This document shows, one piece after another, positions 1 through 7,818 of a stretch of 64,000 nt of DNA. The DNA is from Christiangramia sabulilitoris (GTDB taxonomy: Bacteria > Bacteroidota > Bacteroidia > Flavobacteriales > Flavobacteriaceae). The position numbers and the translations under genes are program-made. The notes below the pieces were generated by a model. The model worked only from the letters and a program-made list of their open reading frames with translations. It searched no databases and had not been told where the DNA came from. Position 1 is the first letter of the stretch, and each line of letters begins with the position of its first letter. The stretch lies in the NCBI RefSeq assembly GCF_007050985.1, contig NZ_VHSF01000003.1:1-64000 (forward strand), given 5' to 3'.

Positions 1-61
1 AAAGTCAATCTCTCAACTCCCATCTACCCTTATGAACATCGCTTTGTTTCCAAAGCGGGTG

Positions 62-93
62 CAAATATAAAACGACTTTTGCTCTCCAACCAA
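62..93 (-). promoter_or_regulatory. Leftward promoter, copy 1 of 3
   Basis: On the minus strand TTG (93-91) is followed by 21 nt and then TATATTTG (69-62), matching the Bacteroidota consensus TTG...TAnnTTTG. The following GCACCCGCTTTG resembles what I recall around flavobacterial rRNA promoters. It is the copy nearest the left edge, so transcription would leave the window almost at once. Confidence 0.7.
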
Positions 94-198
94 ATAAAAA
101 CTAAAAAGATTTTATTTAATTTTTGAAGCGCGTTTCTCTTCGCATGCCCCAGTCTCAGTACTTTCAGTGAACTCCCCGCCTTGCTCTCAAAGCGGCTG

Positions 199-230
199 CA
201 AATATACAACCCCTTTTTTCTTTTCACCAA
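199..230 (-). promoter_or_regulatory. Leftward promoter, copy 2 of 3
   Basis: TTG (230-228), a 21-nt spacer and TATATTTG (206-199) on the minus strand. The spacer length is identical to the other two copies. The downstream GCAGCCGCTTTGAGAGCAAG is shared with copy 3. Confidence 0.7.
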
Positions 231-335
231 ACTAAAATCAATAAATTTCAAATTAATTTTCCGAAAGCCTGATCAGCCCGAAATCCCCGTCAATACTACA
301 CTCAATGAACTTTCGCCTTGCTCTCAAAGCGGCTG

Positions 336-367
336 CAAATATACACCAACTTCTTTCTTGAAACCAA
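336..367 (-). promoter_or_regulatory. Leftward promoter, copy 3 of 3
   Basis: TTG (367-365), 21 nt, TATATTTG (343-336) on the minus strand. This is the outermost copy. The stretch from here to 546 is A/T-rich with runs of TATA and shows no gene. Confidence 0.7.
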
Positions 368-546
368 ATAAAAAATGAAGTTATTTTAGAAAAATTTAAG
401 ATCAAAAAGTAACTGGCTGCAGCTCACCAGTTTCTGTTATACATTTTTTTTATTTCAACCTTGTCGAAAGGATTTTCTTCTTAAAAATTCAGCATACTAT
501 ATATTAAGGTATATAATATATATAGTGTCCTATATACATATATGTA

Positions 547-577
547 TTGCGCAACCAGATTCAAGGTCTTATCTTTG
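547..577 (+). promoter_or_regulatory. Promoter of thrS-infC-rpmI-rplT
   Basis: TTG at 547-549, a 20-nt spacer and TATCTTTG at 570-577 match the Bacteroidota promoter. Transcription should begin near 584, leaving a very short leader before thrS. The open frame reaches back to 547, but its TTG is the promoter's upstream element and not a start codon. Confidence 0.7.
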
Positions 578-600
578 TGGCTTCGCAAAAAATGAAAATA

Positions 601-2553
601 ATGATCAAGATTACTCTGCCAGACGGAAGTATTAAAGAGTTTGAAAAAGGAACTACCCCAATGGAGGTAGCCAAAAGTATTAGTGAAGGACTAGCCCGGA
701 ATGTAATTTCAGCTAAATTCAATGATGAAACAGTGGAGGCTTCTACTCCCCTGGACACCAATGGCGATCTTGTTCTATTCACCTGGAGTAATGATGAAGG
801 AAAGAAAGCTTTCTGGCACTCTACTTCTCACGTAATGGCCCAGGCCATCCAGGATTTATACCCTGGAGCTAAACTTACTATAGGACCGGCCATCGAAAGA
901 GGATTTTATTACGATATAGATTTTGGTGATCAAAAGATCTCTGAAAACGACTTCAAAAAGATCGAGGACCGAATGCTTGAAATAGCACGTGGCAAGCACG
1001 ATTTTCAGCTAAGGGAAGTTTCCAAGCAGGAAGCGCTGGATTTCTACAGGAATGAAAACAACAAGTTCAAGGTTGAATTAATCGAAAATCTTGAAGATGG
1101 AGAAATCACTTTTTGTGATCATGATACCTTTACCGACTTATGTCGCGGAGGCCATATTCCTAATACCGGTATCATTAAAGCAGTTAAATTAATGAGTGTT
1201 GCCGGGGCATACTGGAGAGGCGATGAGAAAAATCCGCAGCTTACCAGAGTATATGGTATATCATTCCCGAAACAAAAAGACCTTAAAGAATACCTTGAGC
1301 TTTTAGAAGAAGCAAAAAAGAGGGATCACAGGAAACTAGGAAAAGAACTGGAGCTTTTTACTTTCTCCCAGAAAGTTGGCCAGGGATTACCGTTATGGCT
1401 ACCTAAAGGTGCAGCTTTAAGAGAAAGATTAGAAAACTTCCTGAAGAAAGCCCAGAAAAAAGCTGGCTACGAAATGGTAGTGAGCCCTCATATAGGGAGC
1501 AAGGAACTATATGTAACTTCCGGGCATTATGCCAAATATGGTGAAGACAGTTTTCAGCCCATAAGTACACCTAATGAAGGGGAAGAGTTTATGCTGAAGC
1601 CCATGAACTGCCCACATCATTGTGAAATGTATAATGCATCTTCCTGGAGCTACAGGGATTTACCAAAGAGATTTGCTGAATTTGGTACTGTATACAGGTA
1701 TGAGCAAAGTGGGGAACTTCATGGACTTACCAGAGTGCGTGGTTTCACGCAGGATGATGCTCACATTTTCTGTATGCCTGAACAACTGGACGAAGAATTT
1801 AAAAAAGTTATCGACCTTACCTTATATGTATTCTCCTCTTTAGGTTTTGAAGATTTCACCGCACAGGTGTCACTAAGAGATCCTGACAATAAAGAAAAAT
1901 ATATAGGGTCTGATGATGTCTGGGAGAAGGCAGAATCTGCGATCATCAATGCTGCAGAAGAAAAAGGATTGAACTATGTAATTGAAACCGGGGAAGCAGC
2001 ATTCTACGGACCTAAATTAGACTTTATGGTAAAGGATGCTTTAGGCAGAAGCTGGCAGTTAGGAACCATCCAGGTAGATTATAATTTACCGGAGCGTTTT
2101 GACCTGACATATAAAGGAAGTGACAACGAGTCACACCGTCCAGTCATGATTCACCGGGCCCCATTTGGCAGTATGGAACGCTTTACTGCCATCCTGCTGG
2201 AACATACCGGAGGTAATTTCCCTCTTTGGTTGATGCCGGAACAGGCTATTATTCTCTCGCTCAGTGAGAAATATGAAAAATACTCACAAAAAGTTTTAAC
2301 TTTGCTCGAAAATCACGAAATTCGCGCCCTTGTTGACAACAGAAACGAGACAATAGGTAAGAAAATCAGGGAGGCTGAAGTAAATAAATTCCCTTATATG
2401 CTTATTGTCGGGGAGCAGGAAGCCAATGATGGTACGATTTCTGTACGAAAGCATAGTGAAGGGGATCTTGGTACCATGAAGATCGAAGAATTTGCAGATT
2501 TGATAAATTCAGAAATCAATAGTACCTTAAAGCCTTTTAAAACTGAAGTTTAA
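601..2553 (+). CDS. thrS: Threonine-tRNA ligase
   Basis: Charges tRNA-Thr with threonine in the cytoplasm and edits mis-charged serine. From ATG 601 the protein is 650 aa, the usual bacterial size. The order is an N-terminal TGS domain (about residues 1-60), an editing domain with the HxxxH metal motif HSTSH (73-77) and CRGGH, then a class II catalytic core with CPHHCEMY (a zinc ligand cysteine) and the motif-2 region [17 protein letters not shown], and a C-terminal anticodon-binding domain. ATG 592 (MKIMIKITL) is an alternative start three codons upstream; both lie just after the predicted transcription start. infC follows after 15 nt in the same frame. Confidence 0.96.
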   Translation: MIKITLPDGSIKEFEKGTTPMEVAKSISEGLARNVISAKFNDETVEASTPLDTNGDLVLFTWSNDEGKKAFWHSTSHVMAQAIQDLYPGAKLTIGPAIERGFYYDIDFGDQKISENDFKKIEDRMLEIARGKHDFQLREVSKQEALDFYRNENNKFKVELIENLEDGEITFCDHDTFTDLCRGGHIPNTGIIKAVKLMSVAGAYWRGDEKNPQLTRVYGISFPKQKDLKEYLELLEEAKKRDHRKLGKELELFTFSQKVGQGLPLWLPKGAALRERLENFLKKAQKKAGYEMVVSPHIGSKELYVTSGHYAKYGEDSFQPISTPNEGEEFMLKPMNCPHHCEMYNASSWSYRDLPKRFAEFGTVYRYEQSGELHGLTRVRGFTQDDAHIFCMPEQLDEEFKKVIDLTLYVFSSLGFEDFTAQVSLRDPDNKEKYIGSDDVWEKAESAIINAAEEKGLNYVIETGEAAFYGPKLDFMVKDALGRSWQLGTIQVDYNLPERFDLTYKGSDNESHRPVMIHRAPFGSMERFTAILLEHTGGNFPLWLMPEQAIILSLSEKYEKYSQKVLTLLENHEIRALVDNRNETIGKKIREAEVNKFPYMLIVGEQEANDGTISVRKHSEGDLGTMKIEEFADLINSEINSTLKPFKTEV

Positions 2554-2568
2554 CTAAAATTACAAGCC

Positions 2569-3126
2569 ATAGCTATACGTAGAAAAAAACCGAACAGATT
2601 CGGGAGACAAAAAGAAGAACAGCACCGAATCAATGAGAAAATTAAAGCAGACGAGGTTCGCCTTGTTGGTGATAATGTTGAAATGGATGTATATCCAATC
2701 AGAAAAGCCCTGGCAATTGCCAAAGAACAGGAGCTTGATCTGGTAGAAATTTCTCCAAATGCCAAACCACCGGTGGTGAAGGTCATGGACTATAAAAAGT
2801 TTCTTTATGAACAAAAGAAACGTGAAAAAGCCATGAAAGCCAAAGCCAGTAAAGTGGTCGTTAAAGAGATTCGTTTTGGTCCCAATACAGATGACCATGA
2901 TTACGAGTTTAAAAAACGTAATGCTGAAAAATTCTTGAAAGACGGGGCAAAGCTAAAGGCTTTCGTATTCTTCAAAGGTCGTTCCATCGTTTTTAAAGAT
3001 AAAGGAGAGATCCTTTTACTGAGACTGGCGCAGGATCTGGAAGATTACGGTAAGGTAGAACAAATGCCTAAGTTGGAAGGAAAACGTATGACCATGTTTT
3101 TATCTCCAACCAAGAAATCGAAGTAA
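2569..3126 (+). CDS. infC: Translation initiation factor IF-3, AUA start
   Basis: IF-3 binds the 30S subunit, checks the start codon and initiator tRNA, and keeps subunits apart. The frame after the thrS stop reads from ATA 2569 as (M)[19 protein letters not shown], then [18 protein letters not shown], a normal IF-3 N-domain, giving 185 aa. The first ATG (2683) would remove 38 conserved residues. No ATG, GTG or TTG lies in frame between the thrS stop (2551-2553) and 2683, so AUA is the best start. Rare infC starts (AUU in E. coli) allow IF-3 to repress its own translation; the same control is inferred here. The motif [13 protein letters not shown] marks the linker region and the C-domain follows. 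Confidence 0.93.
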   Translation: MAIRRKKPNRFGRQKEEQHRINEKIKADEVRLVGDNVEMDVYPIRKALAIAKEQELDLVEISPNAKPPVVKVMDYKKFLYEQKKREKAMKAKASKVVVKEIRFGPNTDDHDYEFKKRNAEKFLKDGAKLKAFVFFKGRSIVFKDKGEILLLRLAQDLEDYGKVEQMPKLEGKRMTMFLSPTKKSK

Positions 3127-3166
3127 TAAATAGAAATAAGAGAGTTAATTATAAAAAAGGACAGTA

Positions 3167-3364
3167 ATGCCTAAAATGAAAACAAAATCCAGTGCCAAGA
3201 AGCGTTTCAAGCTAACCGGTACAGGTAAGATCAAAAGAAAGCACGCGTTTAAGAGTCATATCTTAACAAAGAAGTCTAAGAAACGCAAGCTAGCCTTAAC
3301 GCACAGTACTTTGGTACATGAAGCAGATAAGGACAATGTCAAACTTCAATTACGTTTAAAGTAA
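3167..3364 (+). CDS. rpmI: 50S ribosomal protein L35
   Basis: A 65-aa, very basic protein starting [20 protein letters not shown] and carrying the KRKHAFKSH segment typical of L35. It is a small component of the large ribosomal subunit. It lies 40 nt after infC and 133 nt before rplT, the usual infC-rpmI-rplT order. Length matches the family, so ATG 3167 is secure. Confidence 0.96.
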   Translation: MPKMKTKSSAKKRFKLTGTGKIKRKHAFKSHILTKKSKKRKLALTHSTLVHEADKDNVKLQLRLK

Positions 3365-3415
3365 TTAGAAGCTCTTGAGGTTTAATTAAATTATTTAACC
3401 ATGGAGTTGGGCAAC

Positions 3416-3448
3416 ACTTCGACTGTACTTAGTGTGACAGTTTGAAGT
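3416..3448 (+). promoter_or_regulatory. Hairpin in the rpmI-rplT spacer, possible L20 control element
   Basis: ACTTC-g-ACTGT (3416-3426) pairs with ACAGT-tt-GAAGT (3437-3448) around a 10-nt loop. The 133-nt spacer is long for this operon, where the genes are normally close. No T-run follows the stem, so it is not an obvious terminator. L20 is known to repress its operon by binding mRNA in other bacteria, and a similar role here is only a guess. Confidence 0.4.
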
Positions 3449-3497
3449 TTAAGTTAGAAGTGTCATTAAGACCGCCTGCTACAAAAAAATGTAAAAA

Positions 3498-3842
3498 ATG
3501 CCAAGATCAGTAAACTCAGTTGCCAAAAGGGCACGTAGAAAAAAAGTTTTAAAGCAAGCAAAAGGATATTTCGGACGTCGTAAAAACGTTTGGACCGTTG
3601 CTAAAAATGCGGTTGATAAAGCTATGCTTTATGCATACAGAGACCGTAAAGCCAAGAAACGTAACTTCCGTTCTTTATGGATTATGCGTATAAACGCTGC
3701 CGCCAGACAAGAAGGATTATCTTATTCTCAATTCATGGGAAAACTTAACGCCAGTGAAATTGGACTGAACCGTAAGGTTCTTGCCGATTTGGCGATGAAC
3801 AACCCGGAGGCTTTTAAAGCAATTGTAGATAAAGTAAAATAA
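3498..3842 (+). CDS. rplT: 50S ribosomal protein L20
   Basis: A 114-aa basic protein beginning [20 protein letters not shown] with the family segments [12 protein letters not shown] and [14 protein letters not shown]20 is an early assembly protein of the 50S subunit that binds 23S rRNA, and in some bacteria it also represses its own operon. It is the last gene of the thrS operon and is followed 21 nt later by a strong terminator. Confidence 0.97.
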   Translation: MPRSVNSVAKRARRKKVLKQAKGYFGRRKNVWTVAKNAVDKAMLYAYRDRKAKKRNFRSLWIMRINAAARQEGLSYSQFMGKLNASEIGLNRKVLADLAMNNPEAFKAIVDKVK

Positions 3843-3863
3843 AACGATTACACTCTCTTATAG

Positions 3864-3893
3864 AAAATCCCGCTTGTTGCGGGATTTTTTTTG
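3864..3893. terminator. Bidirectional terminator after rplT
   Basis: AAAATCCCGC (3864-3873), loop TTGTT, GCGGGATTTT (3879-3888) with more T after it. The mirror A-run makes it work for the minus strand too, so it can end both the rplT transcript and the convergent antiporter transcript, whose stop is at 3896. Confidence 0.85.
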
Positions 3894-3895
3894 TT

Positions 3896-6031
3896 TTAAA
3901 CTTTCCGGTTTATCAATTTTCTAAAAATACCTTCCAGTTGTTCCACCGGCTCATCCAGAGAAGCATTTATTAGATTCGTGGTTTCGCTTTTTCTATTGCC
4001 TACATTAGAATAGCAGAGCAGAAAGGAATTCTCAACTCCTAAAGAATTCAGAATTGCCGGCAGGTTTTCCATGTAACTCTGGAAAGCTCTATCTCCTCTT
4101 CTAAACATTAGAAATATAATATTATCATAAGGCTGAAGATTTTCAGTAAACCAATCCATATGAAAGGTTTCCTCCAGAACAGAAGTTTCAAGATTAAGGG
4201 GATCTTTTAAATTCAACCTATCCAGAATTTTTAAAACTTCGGGAGTTGCATATATCTGTAATAACAAGCCAGAGTTACGGCCCAGGTTCCAGAGTCTATC
4301 AAGCAGGGAATAAAATCCCGGCTCCATTTCTGCATTCGGCGGAATCAATACCACGTGCCTTTTAACCGTGTTCAATGGAACAAAAGCCCTGAATATATAT
4401 ATGTTAACCTCGCAGTTGAACAATAAAGATTCAGTGAGATAGCCTAAAGAAACTTTCGAAGGATCGGAGTTTTTGTGCATTCCCAAAATCAGATCGCCAA
4501 TCTCATTTTCTTTCACCACCCCGGTAATTGCATTCTGGAGGTTTAGATCATAACGGATAATGCCATTTAGCACATAGTCGCTGGCAGAAGCCGCGTGCCT
4601 GGCATGCTCGATTATCTTTTCTGCCTCTTCTCTTTCGGCAGGGTTTCCAATCCCGGCAATAACATTTAGACCATAAAGGTCCTTGTCTGATCTTCCAGCT
4701 TTTAGTAAAGAAGCTAAATAAATAAGCTCATCAACATTATCGATGTTTTTCATTGGAATCAGGACACGTTGTTTATCCCCTGCATCACCTTCATCTGGGT
4801 TAATGGCTTTTTCGGCCAAAATCCCTCTTCCTGCCTTTTCAGTCACAAAAGATGCAACGGTACAGGTAAAAAGGATCATTAAAATAGTACCATTAAGAAC
4901 TTCATCACTTAGTAGCCGAAGGGGCTCTCCGGCTTCTGTATAACCCGTAATAATATTGTAACCGATCAAGACCGCAGCTAGAGTAGCAGCAGCCTGGGCA
5001 TTACTTAGACCGAAGATCAGCAAACCTTCACTGGAAGTTAACTTTAAAGATTTTTGCGCAAGGATAGCGGCAAGATATTTTCCAAGGGTTGCAACGATAA
5101 TCATAAATGCACCCACTTTTAAACTACCGGAATCTGAAAAAAATAATTCATAATCGATGAGCATTCCGATGCCGATGAGGAAGAAAGGAATGAAAATAGC
5201 ATTTCCAACAAACTCAACGCGGTTCATTAAGGCAGATGATCTGGGAATTAAAGGATTCAATGCAAGCCCGCATAGAAAAGCACCAATGATACCCTCTATC
5301 CCGGCAACTTCAGATAGAAATGCCGCGAGAAATACCAGGGTTAATACAAAGATGTACTGGCTAACCGAATCTGTGACGGTTTTAAAGAACCACCTTGCCA
5401 GCAACGGGAATATATACAGAACAATCAATCCAAATATCAGAATAGATATAAAGAGACGAACCCAGAAATACAAATCCACTTCGCCCTTGTTCATACCAAC
5501 GATCACCGCCAATACCAGTAATGCAAGAGTATCTGTTATTATAGTACCGCCAACACTAATGTTAACGGCAATATTTCTGGTGATCCCCATTCTCCTCACC
5601 AGCGGATAAGCGATAAGGGTATGCGAAGCGAACATACTAGCAAGTAAGACTGAAGTTTGCATGGAATATCCAAGAATATAAAAACTTCCGAAAATCCCTA
5701 AAAGCATGGGAATACTAAAGGTATAAGCACCAAAAAGAAGACTTTTAGACCCGTTCTTTTTAAAATCACCCAGGTCTATTTCTAAACCTGCCAGGAACAT
5801 TATATAGAGAAGGCCGGCAGTACCGGAAAGTATTATTCCGCTGTCCCGTTCAAGTAAATTAAAACCATACGGACCAATAACGGCACCGGCAATGATCAAT
5901 CCAAGAATGGCGGGAACTCTTATCTTATTTAAGAGGACCGGGGTTATTAAAATGATAAGAAGGATAATCAGGAATTTTAATACCGGATTGGTAAGAGGTA
6001 AGGTAAAATCCAGATAGAGCAATTCCAGCAT
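3896..6031 (-). CDS. Kef/CPA2-type cation:proton antiporter with C-terminal cytoplasmic domain
   Basis: About 711 aa from ATG 6031; a TTG at 6046 would add five residues. The first 400 or so residues are strongly hydrophobic, with the segments typical of monovalent cation:proton antiporter 2 (LLNKIRVPAILGLIIAGAVI, then GIEGIIGAFLCGLALNPLIP). The last 300 are soluble and contain a region resembling a universal-stress-type domain (residues about 430-560), as in other bacterial CPA2 proteins. It should exchange K+ or Na+ for H+ at the inner membrane; the ion cannot be told from sequence. It lies 23 nt after the yjbQ-like gene and is probably cotranscribed with it. Confidence 0.85.
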   Translation of the reverse strand: MLELLYLDFTLPLTNPVLKFLIILLIILITPVLLNKIRVPAILGLIIAGAVIGPYGFNLLERDSGIILSGTAGLLYIMFLAGLEIDLGDFKKNGSKSLLFGAYTFSIPMLLGIFGSFYILGYSMQTSVLLASMFASHTLIAYPLVRRMGITRNIAVNISVGGTIITDTLALLVLAVIVGMNKGEVDLYFWVRLFISILIFGLIVLYIFPLLARWFFKTVTDSVSQYIFVLTLVFLAAFLSEVAGIEGIIGAFLCGLALNPLIPRSSALMNRVEFVGNAIFIPFFLIGIGMLIDYELFFSDSGSLKVGAFMIIVATLGKYLAAILAQKSLKLTSSEGLLIFGLSNAQAAATLAAVLIGYNIITGYTEAGEPLRLLSDEVLNGTILMILFTCTVASFVTEKAGRGILAEKAINPDEGDAGDKQRVLIPMKNIDNVDELIYLASLLKAGRSDKDLYGLNVIAGIGNPAEREEAEKIIEHARHAASASDYVLNGIIRYDLNLQNAITGVVKENEIGDLILGMHKNSDPSKVSLGYLTESLLFNCEVNIYIFRAFVPLNTVKRHVVLIPPNAEMEPGFYSLLDRLWNLGRNSGLLLQIYATPEVLKILDRLNLKDPLNLETSVLEETFHMDWFTENLQPYDNIIFLMFRRGDRAFQSYMENLPAILNSLGVENSFLLCYSNVGNRKSETTNLINASLDEPVEQLEGIFRKLINRKV

Positions 6032-6054
6032 TAAATTAAGGATCAAAGTTTATA

Positions 6055-6495
6055 TTAATAGGTCTCGCCCCAGGCAGTTAAAACGAGTTTACGTGAACCT
6101 CCCCTATTCCTGTGCTCACAAAGGTAGATCCCCTGCCAGGTACCAAGATTTAATTTACCTTTTGAAATAGGTATTTGAACAGAGGGACCGGTAAGAGATG
6201 ACTTGATATGAGCCGGCATATCATCTGAACCTTCCTGTTTGTGTTTATAATAAGGCTGATCTTCAGGAACCATCTCATTAAAATGACTGGCGAAATCTTC
6301 CCTTACGGTTGGATCGGCATTTTCATTGATCGTTAAACCAGCAGAAGTATGTTTAATAAAGACCTGAAGAAAACCTAATTCGATCTCTTCTATTTCTGAA
6401 AACTGATCTGTAATCTCCTCCGTAATCAAATGAAAGCCCCGGCTGCGTGGTCTTAACCTGATCTCTGTCTGAAAAATCTCCATAGATGAATCCAT
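6055..6495 (-). CDS. YjbQ family protein (UPF0047)
   Basis: A 146-aa single-domain protein with the family signatures FIKHTSAGLTINENAD, DDMPAHIKSSLTG and GTWQGIYLCEHR. Members are small trimeric proteins; some show weak thiamine-phosphate synthase activity, but the physiological role is unclear. The conserved histidines (HTSAG, PAHIKS, CEHR) suggest a metal or phosphate site. The start ATG 6495 overlaps the stop of the upstream gene by one base (TAATG), so translation is probably coupled. Met5 (6483) is another possible start. Confidence 0.88.
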   Translation of the reverse strand: MDSSMEIFQTEIRLRPRSRGFHLITEEITDQFSEIEEIELGFLQVFIKHTSAGLTINENADPTVREDFASHFNEMVPEDQPYYKHKQEGSDDMPAHIKSSLTGPSVQIPISKGKLNLGTWQGIYLCEHRNRGGSRKLVLTAWGETY

Positions 6496-7754
6496 TATGT
6501 TTTTTGCTCTTTCTTTTTAGCCGCAGGAAATAAGACATTATTCAGGATAAGCCGGTATCCCGGGGAATTAGGGTGTAACTCCAGTTCTGTTTTAGGATCT
6601 CCTACTCTATGCTGATAATCTTCCGGATCGTGGCCGCCATAAAAGGTAAAAAAGCCCTTTCCTTTTATTCCATGAATATACCTGGCTTCACCATTAAGCT
6701 TACTTTCACCCATAATTAAAACCCCCGGCTTAATATTTTCAGGATCATAACTGGTGGTCTGGCCCATAAAACCCTTAACCAGTCTGGTATGATTTTGTGT
6801 GAGCATCGTTGGAACCACATCCCATTTTGCAGAATAATCCATCAGTGTAAAATAATCGGTTTCTTTCTGGATCTGCCTTTTACCGGTCATATCTATACTG
6901 GAAAACTCATATACCATAGGACTTCTTTCAAGTTCGAAATCAGTAAAGGCAAAGGTATTATCGAAATTGATCTTTGCCTGGTATCCCGGTTCACTAGGAT
7001 CGCCATCAAACATGGCTTCCGCAATATCCACCCCTTCTGCGGCGAGGGCGATATCAAAACTATCTGTAGCGCTGCACATGGCAAACATGAAACCGCCACC
7101 AATCACATAATCCCTGATCTTGAGCGCTACTGCGAGTTTTTCTTCAGAAACTTTAGAATAACCCAGTTCAGCAGCTAATTCCTCTGCCTGCTTTTTCTCC
7201 TGTATATACCAGGGAGCGGTGCGAAATGCCCGGTAAAACTTACCATACTGGCCGGTGAAATCTTCATGATGCAAATGAAGCCAATCGTATAATACCAGGG
7301 CGTCACTCAAAACCTCTCTATCGTAGATGGTTTGATACGGGATCTCGGCATAAGTTAAAGCCATGGTTACCGCGTCATCCCAGGGTTTATTACCGGAAGG
7401 ACTGTAAACTGCGATCTTGGGAGCTTTTTCCAGAGTAACTGCTTCCATGTTTTGGGAAGGACTACTTATCTCTTCCAGGATAGATCCTGCCATAGCATCA
7501 CTAATCACTTCAAAATCCACTCCCCTAATCTGGCATTCCTTTCTTAATTTATCTGAATCTGCAATTAAAAATGAGCCACCACGATAGTTTAGCAACCAGC
7601 TTACCTCCAGTTGATTTTCCAGGGAATAATAGACTATCCCGTATGCTTTCAAGTGATTGCTTTGAGCGTCTGCATCCATAGGTATAAGGATACGAGAAGC
7701 GAACATTTGAATACTGATTAGCATAAAAAAAGAAAGCAGTAAGGTATTTCTCAA
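6495..7754 (-). CDS. Secreted conserved Bacteroidota protein, often labelled asparagine synthetase B
   Basis: About 419 aa from a TTG at 7754. I chose this start because it gives a clean signal peptide, MRNTLLLSFFMLISIQMFA, followed by SRILIPMD; the frame runs further back to 7847 but would then overlap dnaB and bury the signal. Recognisable blocks are LKAYGIVYY, LLNYRGGSFL, EKAPKIAVYSP, LHHEDFTGQYGKFY, GGFMFAMCSATDSFDIALA and YGGHDPEDYQHRVGDP. No PP-loop SGGxDS and no Cys2 glutaminase are present, so it is not a true asparagine synthetase. The central block with MCSATDSF resembles a glutamine-amidotransferase-like fold. Probably periplasmic; function unknown. Confidence 0.8.
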   Translation of the reverse strand: MRNTLLLSFFMLISIQMFASRILIPMDADAQSNHLKAYGIVYYSLENQLEVSWLLNYRGGSFLIADSDKLRKECQIRGVDFEVISDAMAGSILEEISSPSQNMEAVTLEKAPKIAVYSPSGNKPWDDAVTMALTYAEIPYQTIYDREVLSDALVLYDWLHLHHEDFTGQYGKFYRAFRTAPWYIQEKKQAEELAAELGYSKVSEEKLAVALKIRDYVIGGGFMFAMCSATDSFDIALAAEGVDIAEAMFDGDPSEPGYQAKINFDNTFAFTDFELERSPMVYEFSSIDMTGKRQIQKETDYFTLMDYSAKWDVVPTMLTQNHTRLVKGFMGQTTSYDPENIKPGVLIMGESKLNGEARYIHGIKGKGFFTFYGGHDPEDYQHRVGDPKTELELHPNSPGYRLILNNVLFPAAKKKEQKT

Positions 7755-7818
7755 TACGTTACTGCTGTGAATATTTTTTAAAATAGAAATCCCGTCAGCT
7801 GTTCCCAGCTTAAATATA

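Larger units (their letters stand above)
50..380. repeat. Three-unit tandem repeat, 137-bp period, carrying leftward promoters
   Basis: The segment CAAAGCGGNTGCAAATATA appears three times, with its CAAATATA part at 62-69, 199-206 and 336-343, an exact 137-bp period. Flanking sequence is partly conserved too: TTGCTCTCAAAGCGG precedes copies 2 and 3, and an A/T-rich tract beginning CCAAA follows each copy. On the minus strand each unit carries a Bacteroidota promoter core. Nothing codes convincingly here; short open frames simply cover the repeats. I read it as a promoter array for a gene beyond the left edge. Confidence 0.8.

Noticed and set aside
30-251. Minus-strand 73-codon open frame over the repeats
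   Set aside because: It runs through two promoter cores and the repeat spacing (137 bp) is not a multiple of three; no protein-like composition.
547-600. Longer thrS start at TTG 547
   Set aside because: The TTG is the upstream promoter element and the extra 18 residues precede the normal TGS domain start.
2683-2685. ATG 2683 as infC start
   Set aside because: It would delete 38 conserved residues of the IF-3 N-domain.
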